Source of the DNA: Scenedesmus sp. ARA3
Lineage: Eukaryota; Chlorophyta; Chlorophyceae; Sphaeropleales; Scenedesmaceae
Reading direction: 5' to 3'
Assembly (NCBI GenBank): GCA_004335835.1
Contig: RWJK01000755.1
Span: forward strand, 34,883 to 98,882
Length of the DNA stretch: 64,000 bases
In this document: positions 23,222 to 35,000 of the stretch, one piece after another
Layout of the letters: the number at the start of each line of letters is the position of its first letter
Numbering within the stretch: position 1 is the stretch's first letter
Translations under genes and position numbers: made by a program
Notes under the pieces: model-generated
What the model saw: only the letters and a program-made list of their open reading frames with translations
What the model was told of the DNA's origin: nothing
Database searches by the model: none

Positions 23222-26064
23222 GTCATCGATGGCTTCACCTTCCTGCCTGAGCAGACAGTTGACATTGCTTAGTGGAACAGGCTGCTCCTGTGATCTGCAC
23301 TCACTGACTTTGGCAAACCCCAAATGCAGATCCTGCAATGATTGTCCTAAACCATAAGCTTATCAAATGTAGAACCACCGTAGCTGACTCACCGGGCCGT
23401 ATGATGAGAAGGTTGATGCTCTGAGGTAGTTTATGTCGCTGTTTGCGGTGTTGGCACCGCCCACCACCAACGCACCAGGCGCGGTGTGTCCGTCTGCAAG
23501 CAACAGTGACAATGTTTGAGGTAAACCCAGCTGCTGGTTGACTACAGTGCAGATTGTTTCCAGCAAGTGTGGCGCATGCTGCAGCTGCCTCTGCGATAGT
23601 GTGAGCAGCGCAAACACGTTGCGTGATTTGCAACAGTACACACCAGCAGCAGACGTGCGATTTAACAATGTGGTGCCAGGACCTGCATGTGACTCTGCAT
23701 AACGACACAGCACACGCAGCTGCTCACCTGCACAGAACAGGCCCTGGCCAGCCAAGGGGTCCCCCTCAATACCATGACCAGGCGAAACATCAAGCATTAA
23801 CGGCACATGGGCAACACGTGTAATATGGTCAAACACAGTCACACCGATCAGCATTCACACATGGTCAAACATGGTCAAACATGGCCAAACATGGCCACCA
23901 TCAGGCCCAGCCGCACCTGCGTAGAAGAGTCCCTGGCCAGCCATGGGGTCCCCCTCATTGCCCGCAGTGCGCACCACTATGATGCCCCTGGCGTATAGCG
24001 CCACCATGATGCCTGTCCAGGGCTCCTGCAGGAAACACAAGCAGCATGCACATACATGGCGCAATCAGCTTTCACAAGCGACGTGGTGCGCACGACAATG
24101 TTACCCCTGGCATAAAAGGCTGCCATTATGATGACTCAGGGCTCCTGCAGCAGCAGCGGCAGTATGGTGGTGATGCCTTTGGCATACAGCACTGTCATCA
24201 TGCCCAACGGCTCCTGCACCTCAATGAACCGACAAAGGTGGGTGGACGCACTTACTGCCTGATAGCACTCGGTTCTCAGAGGCTGAGGTTGATGATGTCC
24301 ATGCCGTCAACAGCACTGAACGGGTGAAATGACATGTGTGACAGATGATGCACGCACAGCTTCATACACGCACCGCCTCATATCCGCTTGGCTCTCCCAG
24401 GCTGAGGTTGATGATGTCCATGCCATCATCTACTGCCTGCTGGATGGCTGCCAGCAGCGCCTGGCTGGTGCCAGTGCCGCTGCAGCCATACACCTGCACA
24501 GGCCGTGAAATGCAGAGGAGATTTAGATAGTTTANGGGGTGGGAAGATATATTAGACTTAGGCATAGTGCACGACCCGTTTGTGTTGTGCATGCCCGAGC
24601 AGCCACACACGTGCAAGGCAGCAGCAGTACGTCAAACGTTCTGCAAGTAGTGAAGCATGTGTCATGGTTGAATGGCTGATAGCAGCGCCTGGCTGGTGCC
24701 AGCGCCTGGCTGGTGCCAGTCACTGGCACTGAGTGATGAGATATGGTACAGCCGGGCAGCAACCTCTGTGCCTGAACAGCTGGCCTTCTGAAGGCATTGC
24801 CGGGCACACTGGTCAAGAACATCATGTTTAAACCTCAGCTGCAGCAGCTGCGGCTGCAGCCAGCCCACCTGGTATGCCCCAATCAGTGCCTCAGGTGCCA
24901 CCCCCATCATGGGCGCGCCTGCCACGTAGCCTGCTGCTGCCACACCTGCCACTGCTGTCCCGTGCCGCACAGGGCTGCAGTCCATCTGCAGGCACAACAG
25001 CCAGAACAGTTGTCATGCAGTGACTATCTTGACAACGAAACATTAAATCCTGGGGCATGGCCGCCTTGTGCTCACGCTTACAAACACCAGACTGGACTGC
25101 AGCAAGCCAGCCTGAAAATTTATTTTGCAGCCAGGTCTCGACTGGAAACCACCCTTCACCACCACCAAACCTGAACACCAAAAACCCTACACCTGAAACT
25201 CTATACAAGTAGTGCTGATGCTCACTGGGTCCGGGTTGGGCTGTAGTGGGTCTGTTGGCATCTGGAAATCATCGCCCACAAAATCATAGCCAGCCACCAC
25301 CCTGCAGCGGCCAGGCGGCTCGTTGATGGCTGTGCAGCCGCCAAAGGCTGGGTGGCTGTAGTCAATGCCGCTGCAAGAATTGCAGGGCAAACAGCAGCAA
25401 CAGCAGCAACATTAGGGAGAAGTGAAGTGTGATTTGGGTGCATTGCAGACAGATAGTCAGACTTGACAAGCATCTGTGCTTAGTTCACACAGCCTAGGGC
25501 CTCCATGCTGCTGAAGTGTGATTAGCTGCTGCAAAAGCCGCACCTGTCAATGATTCCAATTTTTTTACCCTTGCCAGTCAGGGCAAAGCGTTGGCGCAAT
25601 GTTCTCACATTTGTGATCAGGTCTGCTGTACGCCATGGCTGTTGCTTTTATTTCTCAGAGTAGGAAGGCACGGCTGTGTTTCTTGTGCTAGGTGATTCAC
25701 AAAGGCAATGACGGCCCCAATCAAGTGCACCCTGATAACTTGCTGCAAGGGCCACACCTGTCAATGATTCCGATCTTGATGCCCTTGCCGGTTAGCCCAA
25801 ACCGCTGGCGCAGCGCCGTCACATTTGTCATCAGGTCTGCTGTGCCCCAGGCCTGGCTGGGTGTGAACTTCACGGTCGAGCCAGCCACTGGAAGTTCCAC
25901 GTCCGGGAAGTTCACGGTCTTGGGTGACCTGGCGGCAATTGCTGCATAGCCAGAGTGTGGCGGGATCGGGCCAGGCACTTGCAGCTGAGCTGCATGGTCA
26001 GTGCCGGCTGCCATGTCTGCTGATGCACCTGCTGTGCCGGCTGCAGCACTGCCGCTGCTGCTGC

Positions 26065-26100
<36 letters not shown>

Positions 26101-26758
26101 CGTCAGGGGCACTGCTTGGTGCCGGACTGGGTTTGGCAAGTTTGGGTGCTGAGATGCCAACCTGCAGGCATTGCGTGGAAAGACAGCACGCGCTGCTGTC
26201 AAAAGGCAACAAACTGCGACACCACTGCATTGGCATAGGTGCGGCAGCATTACACAAACACTACCAGCAGCTGCACTGCAACTCACGCTGTGCTGCTGAA
26301 CAATGGTTCCATGAGCAGCGTTGGTCTGTTGCAGCACTGCAGTTTTTGCGGACCAGCAACTCAACAAGTCGCATGCTCACCACAGGGAATATGCTGGCCA
26401 CCCGCGCGTCATCATTCAGGTGCTGCAGCAGTGCTGCTGCAGCCTCGTCATTTGCTGCCTCCACCACCACTCCCTTGAAGATGTCAGAATTGAAACTATT
26501 GATTTCCCGCACATCCAGATCTGCTGCTTTCACGTCCTGCAGGACCGCAAAGGGCGGGTCTGCTGTTGTAGTGGACTGGTTGGCACCTTGACCTGTGTAG
26601 GCTGCTGTTGCGACGTTATCGTTGGAGATTTGAACAATGTATGTTCGTGGCACAACTCGGGACAGCGAAGGCGCTTGCTGCAACTTTCGTGGCACAACTT
26701 CGTGCACGATGGCCAGCATGACCACATACATTAGCCATTTTGAAGTTTTAGCGTACAT
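17305..26758 (-). CDS. Secreted subtilisin-like serine protease (S8) with large low-complexity insert
   Basis: Fourteen exons join in phase: 26381-26758, 25758-26161, 25226-25370, 24869-24985, 24374-24493, 23917-24025, 23393-23493, 23102-23166, 22413-22714, 21792-22096, 19355-21098, 18567-19122, 17709-17797, 17305-17498; 1542 aa. A signal peptide (WLMYVVMLAIVHEV) precedes an inhibitor-I9-like propeptide (TYIVQIS ... FKGVVVEA). The catalytic triad is visible: Asp260 (GIIDSGID), His317 (RHGTAVAG) and Ser504 (SGTSFAAP), with oxyanion Asn411 (TAGNEGDP). The His-Ser distance leaves no room for a PA domain. After the catalytic part come GAGLLDIASLVLNP and Fn3-like strands. Exon 11 adds about 550 residues of polyQ and polyS, then the Fn3 part resumes (VPLVIPYQG; LKWRGLYRP ... 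VYGMRVLLE). The final nine codons after the 17329 border are a read-through guess; echoes ending in VS-stop favour it. The protease is expected to be extracellular or vacuolar. Confidence 0.92.
17891..17928 (-). repeat. 38-bp dispersed repeat, copy B
   Basis: Reverse complement of 1020-1057 over all 38 bases by eye. It lies in the subtilase intron between 17797 and 18567, immediately beside a decayed exon copy. Confidence 0.8.
17910..18470 (-). repeat. Copies of the end of subtilase exon 12
   Basis: The exon end coding PLEVPLSQLQQYPCALSL...PV plus its GTGAG donor (true border 18567) recurs at about 18335-18450 and 18110-18215. A strongly decayed copy lies at 17930-18005. Identity falls with distance from the exon. 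Confidence 0.8.
20553..20643 (-). repeat. Coding microsatellite, polyserine tract
   Basis: Roughly thirty CTG units on the plus strand read as AGC on the minus strand and encode a long Ser run inside subtilase exon 11. A second long run at 20840-20892 encodes polyGln in the same exon. Confidence 0.9.
21172..21413 (-). repeat. Two upstream copies of the start of subtilase exon 11
   Basis: Copies at 21172-21230 and 21310-21413 repeat the acceptor CTGCAG and the codons for VTFYLPAQLKQRR.FYSG. The outer copy extends to TTDAELAA. Both are in phase with the true exon, which starts at 21098, but they read into intron sequence. Confidence 0.85.
21593..22950 (-). repeat. Copies of borders of subtilase exons 10 and 9
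   Basis: 21593-21650 repeats the end of exon 10 (EAVTLHPGEEIDVQ coding sequence plus donor). 22862-22950 repeats the first part of exon 9, including a degraded version of the codons around the catalytic serine. Both copies are noncoding in context. The coding exons 22413-22714 and 21792-22096 lie between them and are not part of the repeat. Confidence 0.6.
23690..24330 (-). repeat. Copies of borders of subtilase exons 5 and 6
   Basis: 23705-23780 copies the end of exon 6 (GNEGDPLAGQGLFCAG plus donor). 24085-24145 and 24155-24215 copy its start. 24270-24330 copies the end of exon 5. The true exon 6 (23917-24025) lies between its own echoes. A small run of ACATGGTCAAA-type units (23855-23900) sits beside it. 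Confidence 0.7.
24535..24535. other. Ambiguous base (N)
   Basis: The only N I noticed. It lies in the intron upstream of subtilase exon 5 and does not touch a coding base. Confidence 0.95.
25541..25640 (-). repeat. Copy of the end of subtilase exon 2, including the catalytic-Asp codons
   Basis: This repeats 25751-25850 (LMTNVTALRQRFGLTGKGIKIGIID coding sequence) with substitutions and the same donor context. It lies in the next intron. Using its donor would duplicate the Asp region, so it is presumably silent. Confidence 0.8.
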
Positions 26759-27495
26759 ATCTAGCTACAATTATGAGTGTTTGGGGCATCAGCGATGCAT
26801 GTGGTGCATGCGGCTTTTTGGCGGGCTGTCTGGCAGATCGAAACAACCAGCGCCCTTCACCCGCACGATGACGCCCCCGTTAATAAACCTCAATGTATAG
26901 CAGTAAAAGCGTCAAGTTTTATGCATCCTGTGCAGTCGACCTGGACACCGATGCCGGCGTGACGGTGCGGATGTTACTGCACGGGAGGAGCACGATTGTA
27001 AGTCTGTGCTTGATTCGCCGATCGCACATTACACGATCGATGTGTTTGCTTTTGATCACAGCTGCAGGCCCTTCTTTGTTCAGACAAACCAGCTTGATGG
27101 GCATGAGACATAGCTTCAAAGCACCACTGATCCTGCAGCCAGTCAAAAGCTTCACCATCGTCAGATTACATAAGACACGCAGAGAGAATTTAAACGGCAA
27201 ATCACGCCGCGCATTTCGCTTGACGGTGCGCTCAGAGAAGCCAAAAGCGGCCAACACCTCCTGCACTTCCGTTGCTGGCACAACCCACCCTGTGCAGCAG
27301 CTGCTGCTGCTGCTGCTGCTGTGCTGGCAGGACCTGGCCTGCTGCATTTACTGCACAAGTCTGCGTCTGAAATGAACTCCTCACATCACTTGTTGAACAA
27401 CAAAACATTGGAAAACAACAAAACATTGGAGAAGCGGCACAGAACAGACATCTATGTGCCTGCTGTGGCAATCGTTTCCGTACTGCTGCTTCCAG

Positions 27496-27534
<39 letters not shown>

Positions 27535-27617
27535 GCCGACAACCGATAAGTGGCAAGCCAGCTGCTTATGCATTGGTGGATCAGTAGCTGGCCCAGTCAT
27601 GGTATCACTGCTGCTGC
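26759..27617. other. Intergenic region upstream of the subtilase
   Basis: This region separates the subtilase start from the 3' end of the redoxin gene on the same strand. A minus-strand open frame at 26919-27347 has an ordinary-looking composition (EVLAAFGFSERTVKRNARR) but no domain I recognise and no clear splice partner. TTACA at 27166-27170 is a possible polyadenylation signal for the redoxin gene. A (CTG)n run lies at 27496-27534. Confidence 0.4.
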
Positions 27618-27838
27618 TCACTTCTTCACAATCTGACTGCCGTAGTAGTCGGGCTCCTGGTTCGGGTGCCACCTACACAGCAGTGCACATACATACAGGC
27701 TTAACTTCTGCAGCACACTTTCAAGCTTACAGCAAAGTGTGCTCTGCAACACAGCCATGATGCATGCAGCTGACATCGCAGCAGTCGCAGCCACTGGGGC
27801 GGGTTCCAGGCACAAGACTGCAGCGGTGCTACAGCCAA

Positions 27839-27874
<36 letters not shown>

Positions 27875-29493
27875 AAAGGCTGCCGCCGGCTGTTGTCTTG
27901 TGTGCAGCATGGTGTTGGCAACAATTCTGGTATTAGGTGCAACCTACTTGATGTTGCATCCGATGCTGGGGCGTGGCTGGAAGTCAGCCGGCAGGCCACT
28001 GCCGGCTAGTGCAGCGTCCAGCGCGACGCGCAGATCGGCACCTGCACAGCAGTTCAACAAGCATGATAAGTGTTTGTCTTCAAGCAGGCCAGAGCCGGCT
28101 AGCGCAGCGTCCAGCGCGACGCGCAGATCGGCACCTGCACAGCAGTTCAACAAGCATGATAAGTGTTTGTCTTCAAGCAGGCCCGTGCCAGCCAGCGCAG
28201 CGTCAAGCGCGACGCGCAGATCGGCACCTGCACAGCAGTTCAACAAGCATGATAAGTGTTTGTCTTCAAGCAGGCCAGTGCCAGCCAGCGCAGCGTCAAG
28301 CGCGACGCGCAGATCGGCACCTGCACAGCAGTTCAGCAGAGCAGCGGCACACATCAAAGGTCAGCAGGAAAGTTGGTCAGCAGGGGCAGGGCGCACACAG
28401 GTTGGAGCCGGCTAGCGCAGTGTCCAGTGCAACATGCAGGTCGGCACCTGCACAGCCATTATCAGCAATACAACAGGTCAGAAGTAAGCTTACCCTGTCT
28501 TGCTTCACGGGGTAGAGTCCTCAGAAAGCGACAGCAGCGTGTAGCGCGATACGCCAGTCAGCTGCTGCAACACAGATGTTCTGTCATGTCAGCAGCAGTG
28601 CACAAACCGGCCTGACCCAGCCAACGCAGCATCCAGCGCACCACGCAGGTCAGCACCTACAGTGTAGCGCAACACGCCATTCACGAGTGAGGCAGGCCGA
28701 AGATGCTGCTGTGGATGGATGCATGCGACACAGCCACACCACACACATAACCCTGATCTGCTTACAGCAAGCTGATCACATGCTGCGTCAATACAACTTC
28801 CCACACAGGCCACACCTGTCACTGGCTTGCCGTTGTTAGGGCGCGCATTGCCAAAGTGGCCGTGTTAGGTCAGCTTCAAGTCAGCATACAACATGAGGGT
28901 ACCAGGAGTGCATGCATTGATGCCACTCAAGCCACTGCGCCAAGCCAATGCGCAGGCGAGGCCGAAGGTGCTGCTGTGGATGGATGCAAGCCACACAGCC
29001 ACACCACACATATCAACACCACTCCGCTCACAGAAACCTACACACAAACAACTAAACTCCCTCTGTACAACTTCCGGCACGGTCACGCACCTGTCACTGT
29101 CTTGCCGTTGTCTGGGCGGGCTTGTCAAACTGCCCGTGGTACGTCAGCTTCAGGTCAGCCTTGACCACGTCGATCTCAGGTGCGCATGCATCCACGCCAC
29201 GCGCAAGCCAGTTTACAGCCAGGCAGAAGATGTTGCTGGAGACTGTTGCAACACCACACCGACAACAATACATAACAACAAAACTCCGCTCACAGAACCT
29301 GCCCACACAGAACTTCCCACACAAACACGCACCTGTCACTGGCTTGCCGTTGTTGGGCCGCGCATCGTCAAACTGCCCATGGTAGGTCAGCTTCAGGTCA
29401 GCATCAAACACGTAGAACTCAGGGGTGCATGCAGCCTTGTAGGCCTTGGCAACAGCCTGGGACTCGTCAAACAGGTAGGGGAAGGTGTAGCCT

Positions 29494-29529
<36 letters not shown>

Positions 29530-30031
29530 GCAGCAGCAGCAGCGTCATACACAAACGGAGACCTCTGTCACACAGAAGGCCAACAACTAATGCTTCCAAA
29601 GCCATTTTCATCAAGAATGTTACACCCATTAGATGCCAAACAGCGCACCTTGCTCCTTGGTGTCCTGGGCCATCTTGTCAGGGCCGTCCTGCGGGTGTGT
29701 CTCGCTGCTGTTGCTGCTGATGGCTGCACACTGCCAGTCCCCTGGCCTGGTACTCGTTGGCAACTCAAATGCGCAGTGGCCACCAAAAGCCCTAACAGCA
29801 CTGTCATTTAGAACCTCAAACCCACTCTCGGCAAGACCCTTTACAACACACGACCTAAAAACACAGAAACCCTGAACTGTCACATGAACCCTGGGCGCAC
29901 CCTGGGCCTTTGCATCTTCAGCCATCTTGTCGGGGCCGTCCTGTGGGTGCGTCTTGCTGCTGTTGCTGCTGATGGCCACCACGGCAAGGCCCTTGGACTG
30001 ATATTCTTTGGCTAGGGCAGCGATGGCACCT

Positions 30032-30074
<43 letters not shown>

Positions 30075-30678
30075 TGTCGGCTAGGTCTGTAAGTATGCAG
30101 TGGTCTGGCCACCACTGCCAGGCCCTTGGACTGGTATTCCTTGGCTAGGGCAGCGATGGCACCTGCAGCAGCAGCAGCAGCAGCAGCAGCAGCACCAAGC
30201 ATCAGACCAGTATGCCGCCATAGTGCTGGCACAACGCACTCTGGGGCGTCACAGCAGATAAAGCATCACGCCACTGATTGCACAAGGAGCAGCTGCAGCT
30301 TGAACAGGTCAAAGCAACTGCTTGGCAGCCCAAACTGACTTGAATTCGCACTCAAGCTGCAATCACACCCCTGCTGCCACAGGTACTGCTACTGCTGCTG
30401 CTGCTGCTGCCTTGAGGTCTCACCCTTGAGCATGACAGTGGTGTGCAGCGGTTGCAGATGAACAAGACTGCTGTCATGATGCTGCTGCTGTGATGCCGCT
30501 GTTGCTGCTGCAGCACTCGTCATTTCTTGAACGCTTGCTGCACTCTCACCCTTGAGCATGACCACAAAAGGGCAGTGGTTGCAGATGAACATTACCAGTG
30601 TGGCCTTGGCTCCAGCAGAGGCAGCCGCAAGGCTTATGGTGTTGCCAGTTAGCGGGTCAGGCAGCTGCAACAGCAACA

Positions 30679-30714
<36 letters not shown>

Positions 30715-31631
30715 CCGTGATGGGTTCACGCTAGCTTGTCAGGTTGATTGCGTGTTGATCTCACCTCACACTCAGGGGCCTGCCAGCATAATTGTGCAGA
30801 CCAGCAAACACACCACAACCTGCCACTGCAACACGCTTGCGATCGCAGTTGTGCCTATCCCAGTGTGCCCCATCTCCAACTTGGGCCAGCACAGGGCGCA
30901 AGCACAGGCAAGTGGAAGAGCATGGGTGCAGCAGTTCATCTCTCTCTGCAAACCTCTCCATGCCGTTCTCCCCATAACTCAGCCCCCAGCATTGTAGCGC
31001 CCATATTGTATCAACTCGTATACCGCGCTGTACCAGCAATCAGCACTGAATGCCCTGGCCCGCAGCGCCAGCCGCCCACCCCGTGTGCAACTGCAACTAC
31101 TGCCTTGCGCTGGTGGTGCACAGAGAACCAAGTCCCCACCTTGAAGGCTGGCGCCTGTGAGCCATGCTTCCAAACAAAACAACGCACGGGACGCACAGGG
31201 CAAGTAGAAGAATGATGCGCAGTAGTTGATCTTGATGCAGCTGTATATGTTGATGTATTGCAGAGTGCAAACCTCACCTCGAAGGCTGGCGCCTGTGAGC
31301 CAATCTCCAGCTGGGCAGACTCGGTGAGCACCCTGCAGATACCAGAGATGCGGCGCTGGGTGGGGCCCTGCTGCTGCTGCTGCCGCTGCTGCTGCTTTAG
31401 CGCTGCAGACATTGGGGAGGCATGCAGCCACTGGAGTCTACTGCTGCTGCTGATGTTAGCAGGTGCCAGCAGGCTGCTGCTGTGAGCTCTGCAGATGCCT
31501 GGGGTGCGCTGCTGCTGAAACATTGGGTGGTGGTTGCGGGGTGCGACAGCAACGCATGCTGCCTGCTGCTTGCTGCGAGGTGCTGCAGCTGTGGATGCAG
31601 CCGTGAAGCTACGTGGGAATAGTACGCACAT
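27618..31631 (-). CDS. Thioredoxin-like (redoxin/AhpC-TSA family) protein, probably organelle-targeted
   Basis: Six exons join in phase: 31278-31631, 30550-30664, 29901-30029, 29333-29491, 27948-28041, 27618-27672; 301 aa. The order of motifs matches a known redoxin family: LEIGSQAPAFE, DPLTGN, MFICNHCPF with Cys146/Cys149 as the CxxC pair, ALAKEYQSKGLAVVAISSN, PYLFDESQ.VAKAYKAACTPEF, FDADLKLTYHGQFDDARPNNGKPVTG, and the terminal RPSIGCNIKWHPNQEPDYY. The first ~100 residues are rich in Ser/Ala/Arg/Gln and look like a transit peptide. The start is uncertain: ATGs at 31757, 31631 and one near MFQQQR are all in frame. The expected role is thiol-disulphide chemistry or peroxide handling; the substrate is unknown. 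The gene is divergent from the GT90 gene. Confidence 0.92.
27990..28360 (-). repeat. Four 93-bp tandem units containing the start of redoxin exon 5
   Basis: AGCGCGAC recurs at 28020, 28113, 28206 and 28299, an exact 93-base period. Each unit has a TGCAG acceptor and the codons for GADLRVALDAALAG. The innermost unit is the true exon (starts 28041). Because 93 is a multiple of three, the minus-strand frame stays open through all units (27944-28357). Confidence 0.9.
28395..29165 (-). repeat. Further copies of borders of redoxin exons 5 and 4
   Basis: 28395-28450 and 28615-28660 are older copies of the exon 5 acceptor region. 28815-28895 and 29091-29162 copy the end of exon 4 (LTYHGQF...PNNGKPVTG plus donor). 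These copies are more diverged than the 93-bp array. Confidence 0.75.
29640..29770 (-). repeat. Copy of the end of redoxin exon 3
   Basis: On the minus strand it reads AISSNSSETHPQDGPDKMAQD, a near copy of exon 3. Another copy, of the start of exon 3 with a (CTG)nCAG acceptor, lies at 30110-30190. The true exon is 29901-30029. Confidence 0.8.
31118..31175 (-). repeat. Copy of the end of redoxin exon 1
   Basis: Repeats GSQAPAFE plus a GTG donor (true border 31278), about 140 bases downstream in the intron. Confidence 0.75.
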
Positions 31632-31757
31632 TGTGTCGTGATTGGGGGTGAAGGGAGGCCGGGATCGAAACCGCTGGAGCAGCAGAAGTGGTAGGGACGC
31701 CTTTGGGTTGTTCGCTGGGAACAGGCGCACACGTACGTGATTGTGTTTTGCATACAA

Positions 31758-32057
31758 ACAGATGTGCAGCAGAATCTGCTGGAGAACGGTGATAAGTCAA
31801 GCGGTTGCAAGTGCAGACGGAACGGTGGCCAGTGGGGGTGACTCAGGTGTCACTGTGAACCTTCCCTGCTCCAGCGCCAGTGCTGAAGTGCTCCCGCGAT
31901 TGAATGCGTTGAGTAGTTGAAGTTGAAAGTTGATTGAATACAGTGTGCTAGTTTACCGCGGATCGACGCCCACACACCTACCTGCTGCTCTCGGCTGCAA
32001 GCTCAACCGAATTTGAAACTGAGTAATACTGGCTAAAGGGATGCTTATAAGCTGAAA
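31758..32057. promoter_or_regulatory. Compact divergent promoter region
   Basis: About 300-430 bases, depending on the redoxin start, separate the redoxin (-) and GT90 (+) coding starts. It has no microsatellite. No core element was assigned. Confidence 0.4.
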
Positions 32058-35000
32058 ATGCGCAGGCAGAGGGCCTGGGCCGCTCTGCAATGGGCTGTGC
32101 TGTGGCATTGCTGGCTGTTGCTTCTGGGGAGTGGTGCTGAAGGCCAAATTGTCAATCAAACGACTATATTTAAGGCATTACTGAGGCAGGAGGTGGGTCT
32201 CACTCAGCTGAAGCAGTCGGTAGTGGATGCAAGGCGGGAGCTGGCCACAGCTGCAGCCGACGCCGAAGTCGCAGCAAAATCAAGCGCATCGGATTACAAT
32301 GTTCGTTGACTAGACGCATGATGCAGAACAGCCACTCAAGCAGCAGCATGTGCCAGCTTGCTCTGTCACCAAGAGGCAGAGCTGCCCGACAGTGGAAGCA
32401 ACCAGTTCAGCCATTCACGTTTCAACGCATCAAACATATTTGCAGCCACACCTGCTGAAGAAACCCTGGTTTAGAGCACCATGCAGCACCAGCCCATGCT
32501 GCCACAGCAATTTCAGCAGCAGAAGGATAGCAGCGGACGGCAGCAACAGCGACAGGGAAAGCAGCAATGGCAGCAGCATGTGTGTATGTTCATCTGCAAG
32601 GCATGTCATGCTTGCAGCTGCTCCGGCGCAGGGCGGCAATGGCAGCATCATCAGTTCCAGCAGCTCAAATTCGGCGCATGCCCAGCAGTATTGATGTCAG
32701 CAGCTCAACACCTAGCACCGCATTGAAGCAGCAGCAGCAGCAGCAGCAGCAGCGGCGGTAGCAGCAGCGTCAGCCCTCTAGCAGGCACAAGACACACACC
32801 AGCTATCCCACATCCTGCATCCATGCACACACATCAGCGCCCTCTGTCCTGCAAGCAAGCAGCTTGAAAGCAACCGCATCCCGGCCACTTTCTTGCTTGC
32901 AGGAACCCACCCCGCCCGGCAAGGTCGAGGTTCTAACATATGCCCCAGGGTTTGAACGGGCGCGGACAGATGCTGACTTGGCGCAGCTGTTCAGAGACAA
33001 CCTGGACCCGGACTTGGCGCCCTTCAAGCGCTCCGGAGGCATCAGCATCCAGGAATTCAAGGACTTTGTGACGGTGAGCGCACCTCTAGCGTCCTGCAAG
33101 CTGTTCAAAGCAGCTTGACTGATGGCTGTCCTGCAAGTAGCAGCAGCAGCTGCAGCAGCGGCGGCAGCAGCAGCAGCAACAGCAATGGCAGCGTCTGACA
33201 GGCAAAAGTGCAAGTACTCAGCACAGCATCAGCATGCGGAGGTTGATGGATTTTGTCACAACGAGTAGACCTGTAGTGTCCTATGAGCTGCTGAGTGTAG
33301 TACGTTGCAGCACTTGCAGCATTTGCACGAGCGATGCAGCGCTCTTGCCAAGTGGCACAGCACTACCCAGGACACAGAGCAGTCAGGACAGAAGCAGTAG
33401 CAGGGATGGCTGTTTTACAAGCAGCAGCAGCGGCAGCGGCAATGGACAGGCACAGGTACAGGTACAGATACTCAGCAAAGCAGCAGTGTTCAAGACCTCA
33501 AGGACTGAGTGTTGCAGCAGCAGCGTCCTGCAAGCTGCAGCAAGCGGCAGCAGTCGCTTGTGCAGGCTCTCAGGCATAGGGGTACTCGCCAGGCTGCAGC
33601 AGCAGTGGCTGTTTGTCAGCAGCAGATACAGCAGCGATGGCATCTGTTGCAACAGCGGGGTTTTTATTTTGCCGCCGCTGCGCTAACATATAACAGCTAG
33701 CCGCCACCTGCAGCAGCACCAGCAGCACCAGCAGCACCAGCAGCAGCAGGGACTTCCACACGAGTGCTGTCAACTGCAAGTCCCTAAACATCAACAGCAG
33801 CAGCAGAAGCACCCACATGCTGCACGCCCTGCTGCTCTTACCGAAACTGTTCATCTGCCACTGCCTGCAATGTTCTTCCTGTGTGGCGCTGCAGACCTTC
33901 AACGAGGCGGTGCCCAAGCATGAGCTGGCAAGTCCTCTGCTGCACCCTTTCCTCTCCTTACTATCATGCGGCTCTCACCGTGCATTTCTGCCCCTGCCTG
34001 CAACTCTCATTACTTGTGCAGACCTTCAACGAGGCGGTGCCCAAGCATGAGCTAGGCGAGGGCAACGCTGGGTTGGTGGTGGTGCGCAACGGCTCAGTGC
34101 AGGTGAGAGGGGTTAAGCAGTTCCCGCTAAAGCCCGCGGCATTCAAACTATAGCAGGGCTGGTGGTGGTGCGCAACGGCTCAGTGCAGGCGAGGGCAGCA
34201 CAGCATATCACAAAGCACAGCAACACTTTAGGCGCAGCACAGCATCATCCAGCGGCTTGGTGCAGGTGAGGGTGGCTGGTGGTGGTGCGCAATGGCTCAG
34301 TGCAGGTGAGGGGCGCAGGACGCATCAAGTGCAGCAAATAGCAGTTGTAACACTGATATACATGCACGCATGTGGACATGCACGCATGTGGACATGCACG
34401 CATGTGGACATGCACGCATGTGGACATGCACGCATGTAGACATGCCAAGCAACAAACACATGCTGCGAGTGCATGTAACCAACTTGGGGTCCAACCACTG
34501 CAAGTGTTACTCTGCTATTCCTGCCCTGTGCTGATCAGCGGGCTGGGTGGCACTGCTGCTTGCTATGCTGTGCTGCGCTTATGTTCCGTAAACAACACAC
34601 TGAACCCCAATCAAACATCACATACAATCTATCCTGCGCCATGCACGCCGCAGGTGCACTGGCTGCGTGGCGGCGACAACCACTGGCGCTTTGCGTGCAT
34701 CAAGGCCGCAGTTGAGTCAGCGCGCAGTCTAAGGTTCCCGGACTCTGCCTTCATCGTGAACATTGACGACTTCCCCATCTGCAAGGAGGGCCGCTGCCCG
34801 CTGCCGGTGTTCACCAACTACAAGAAGTGGCGGGGCGGCAAGAACCTGGACACAAATGAAGTGCTGTTCCCGGTGAGTGGCTGCAAGGTTTTTTGTGCTT
34901 TGAGGATCAGGGGCGCTGGCTGCTGCCGGCATTTGATGATTATTGGTATAAGGTGGCAAGAACCTGGACACAAACGAGGTGCTGTTCCCGGTGAGCGGCT

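Noticed and set aside
27944..28357. 137-codon repeat protein as a separate gene
   Set aside because: It is the redoxin exon 5 with its upstream echoes; it ends at the exon's own donor and has no independent start context.
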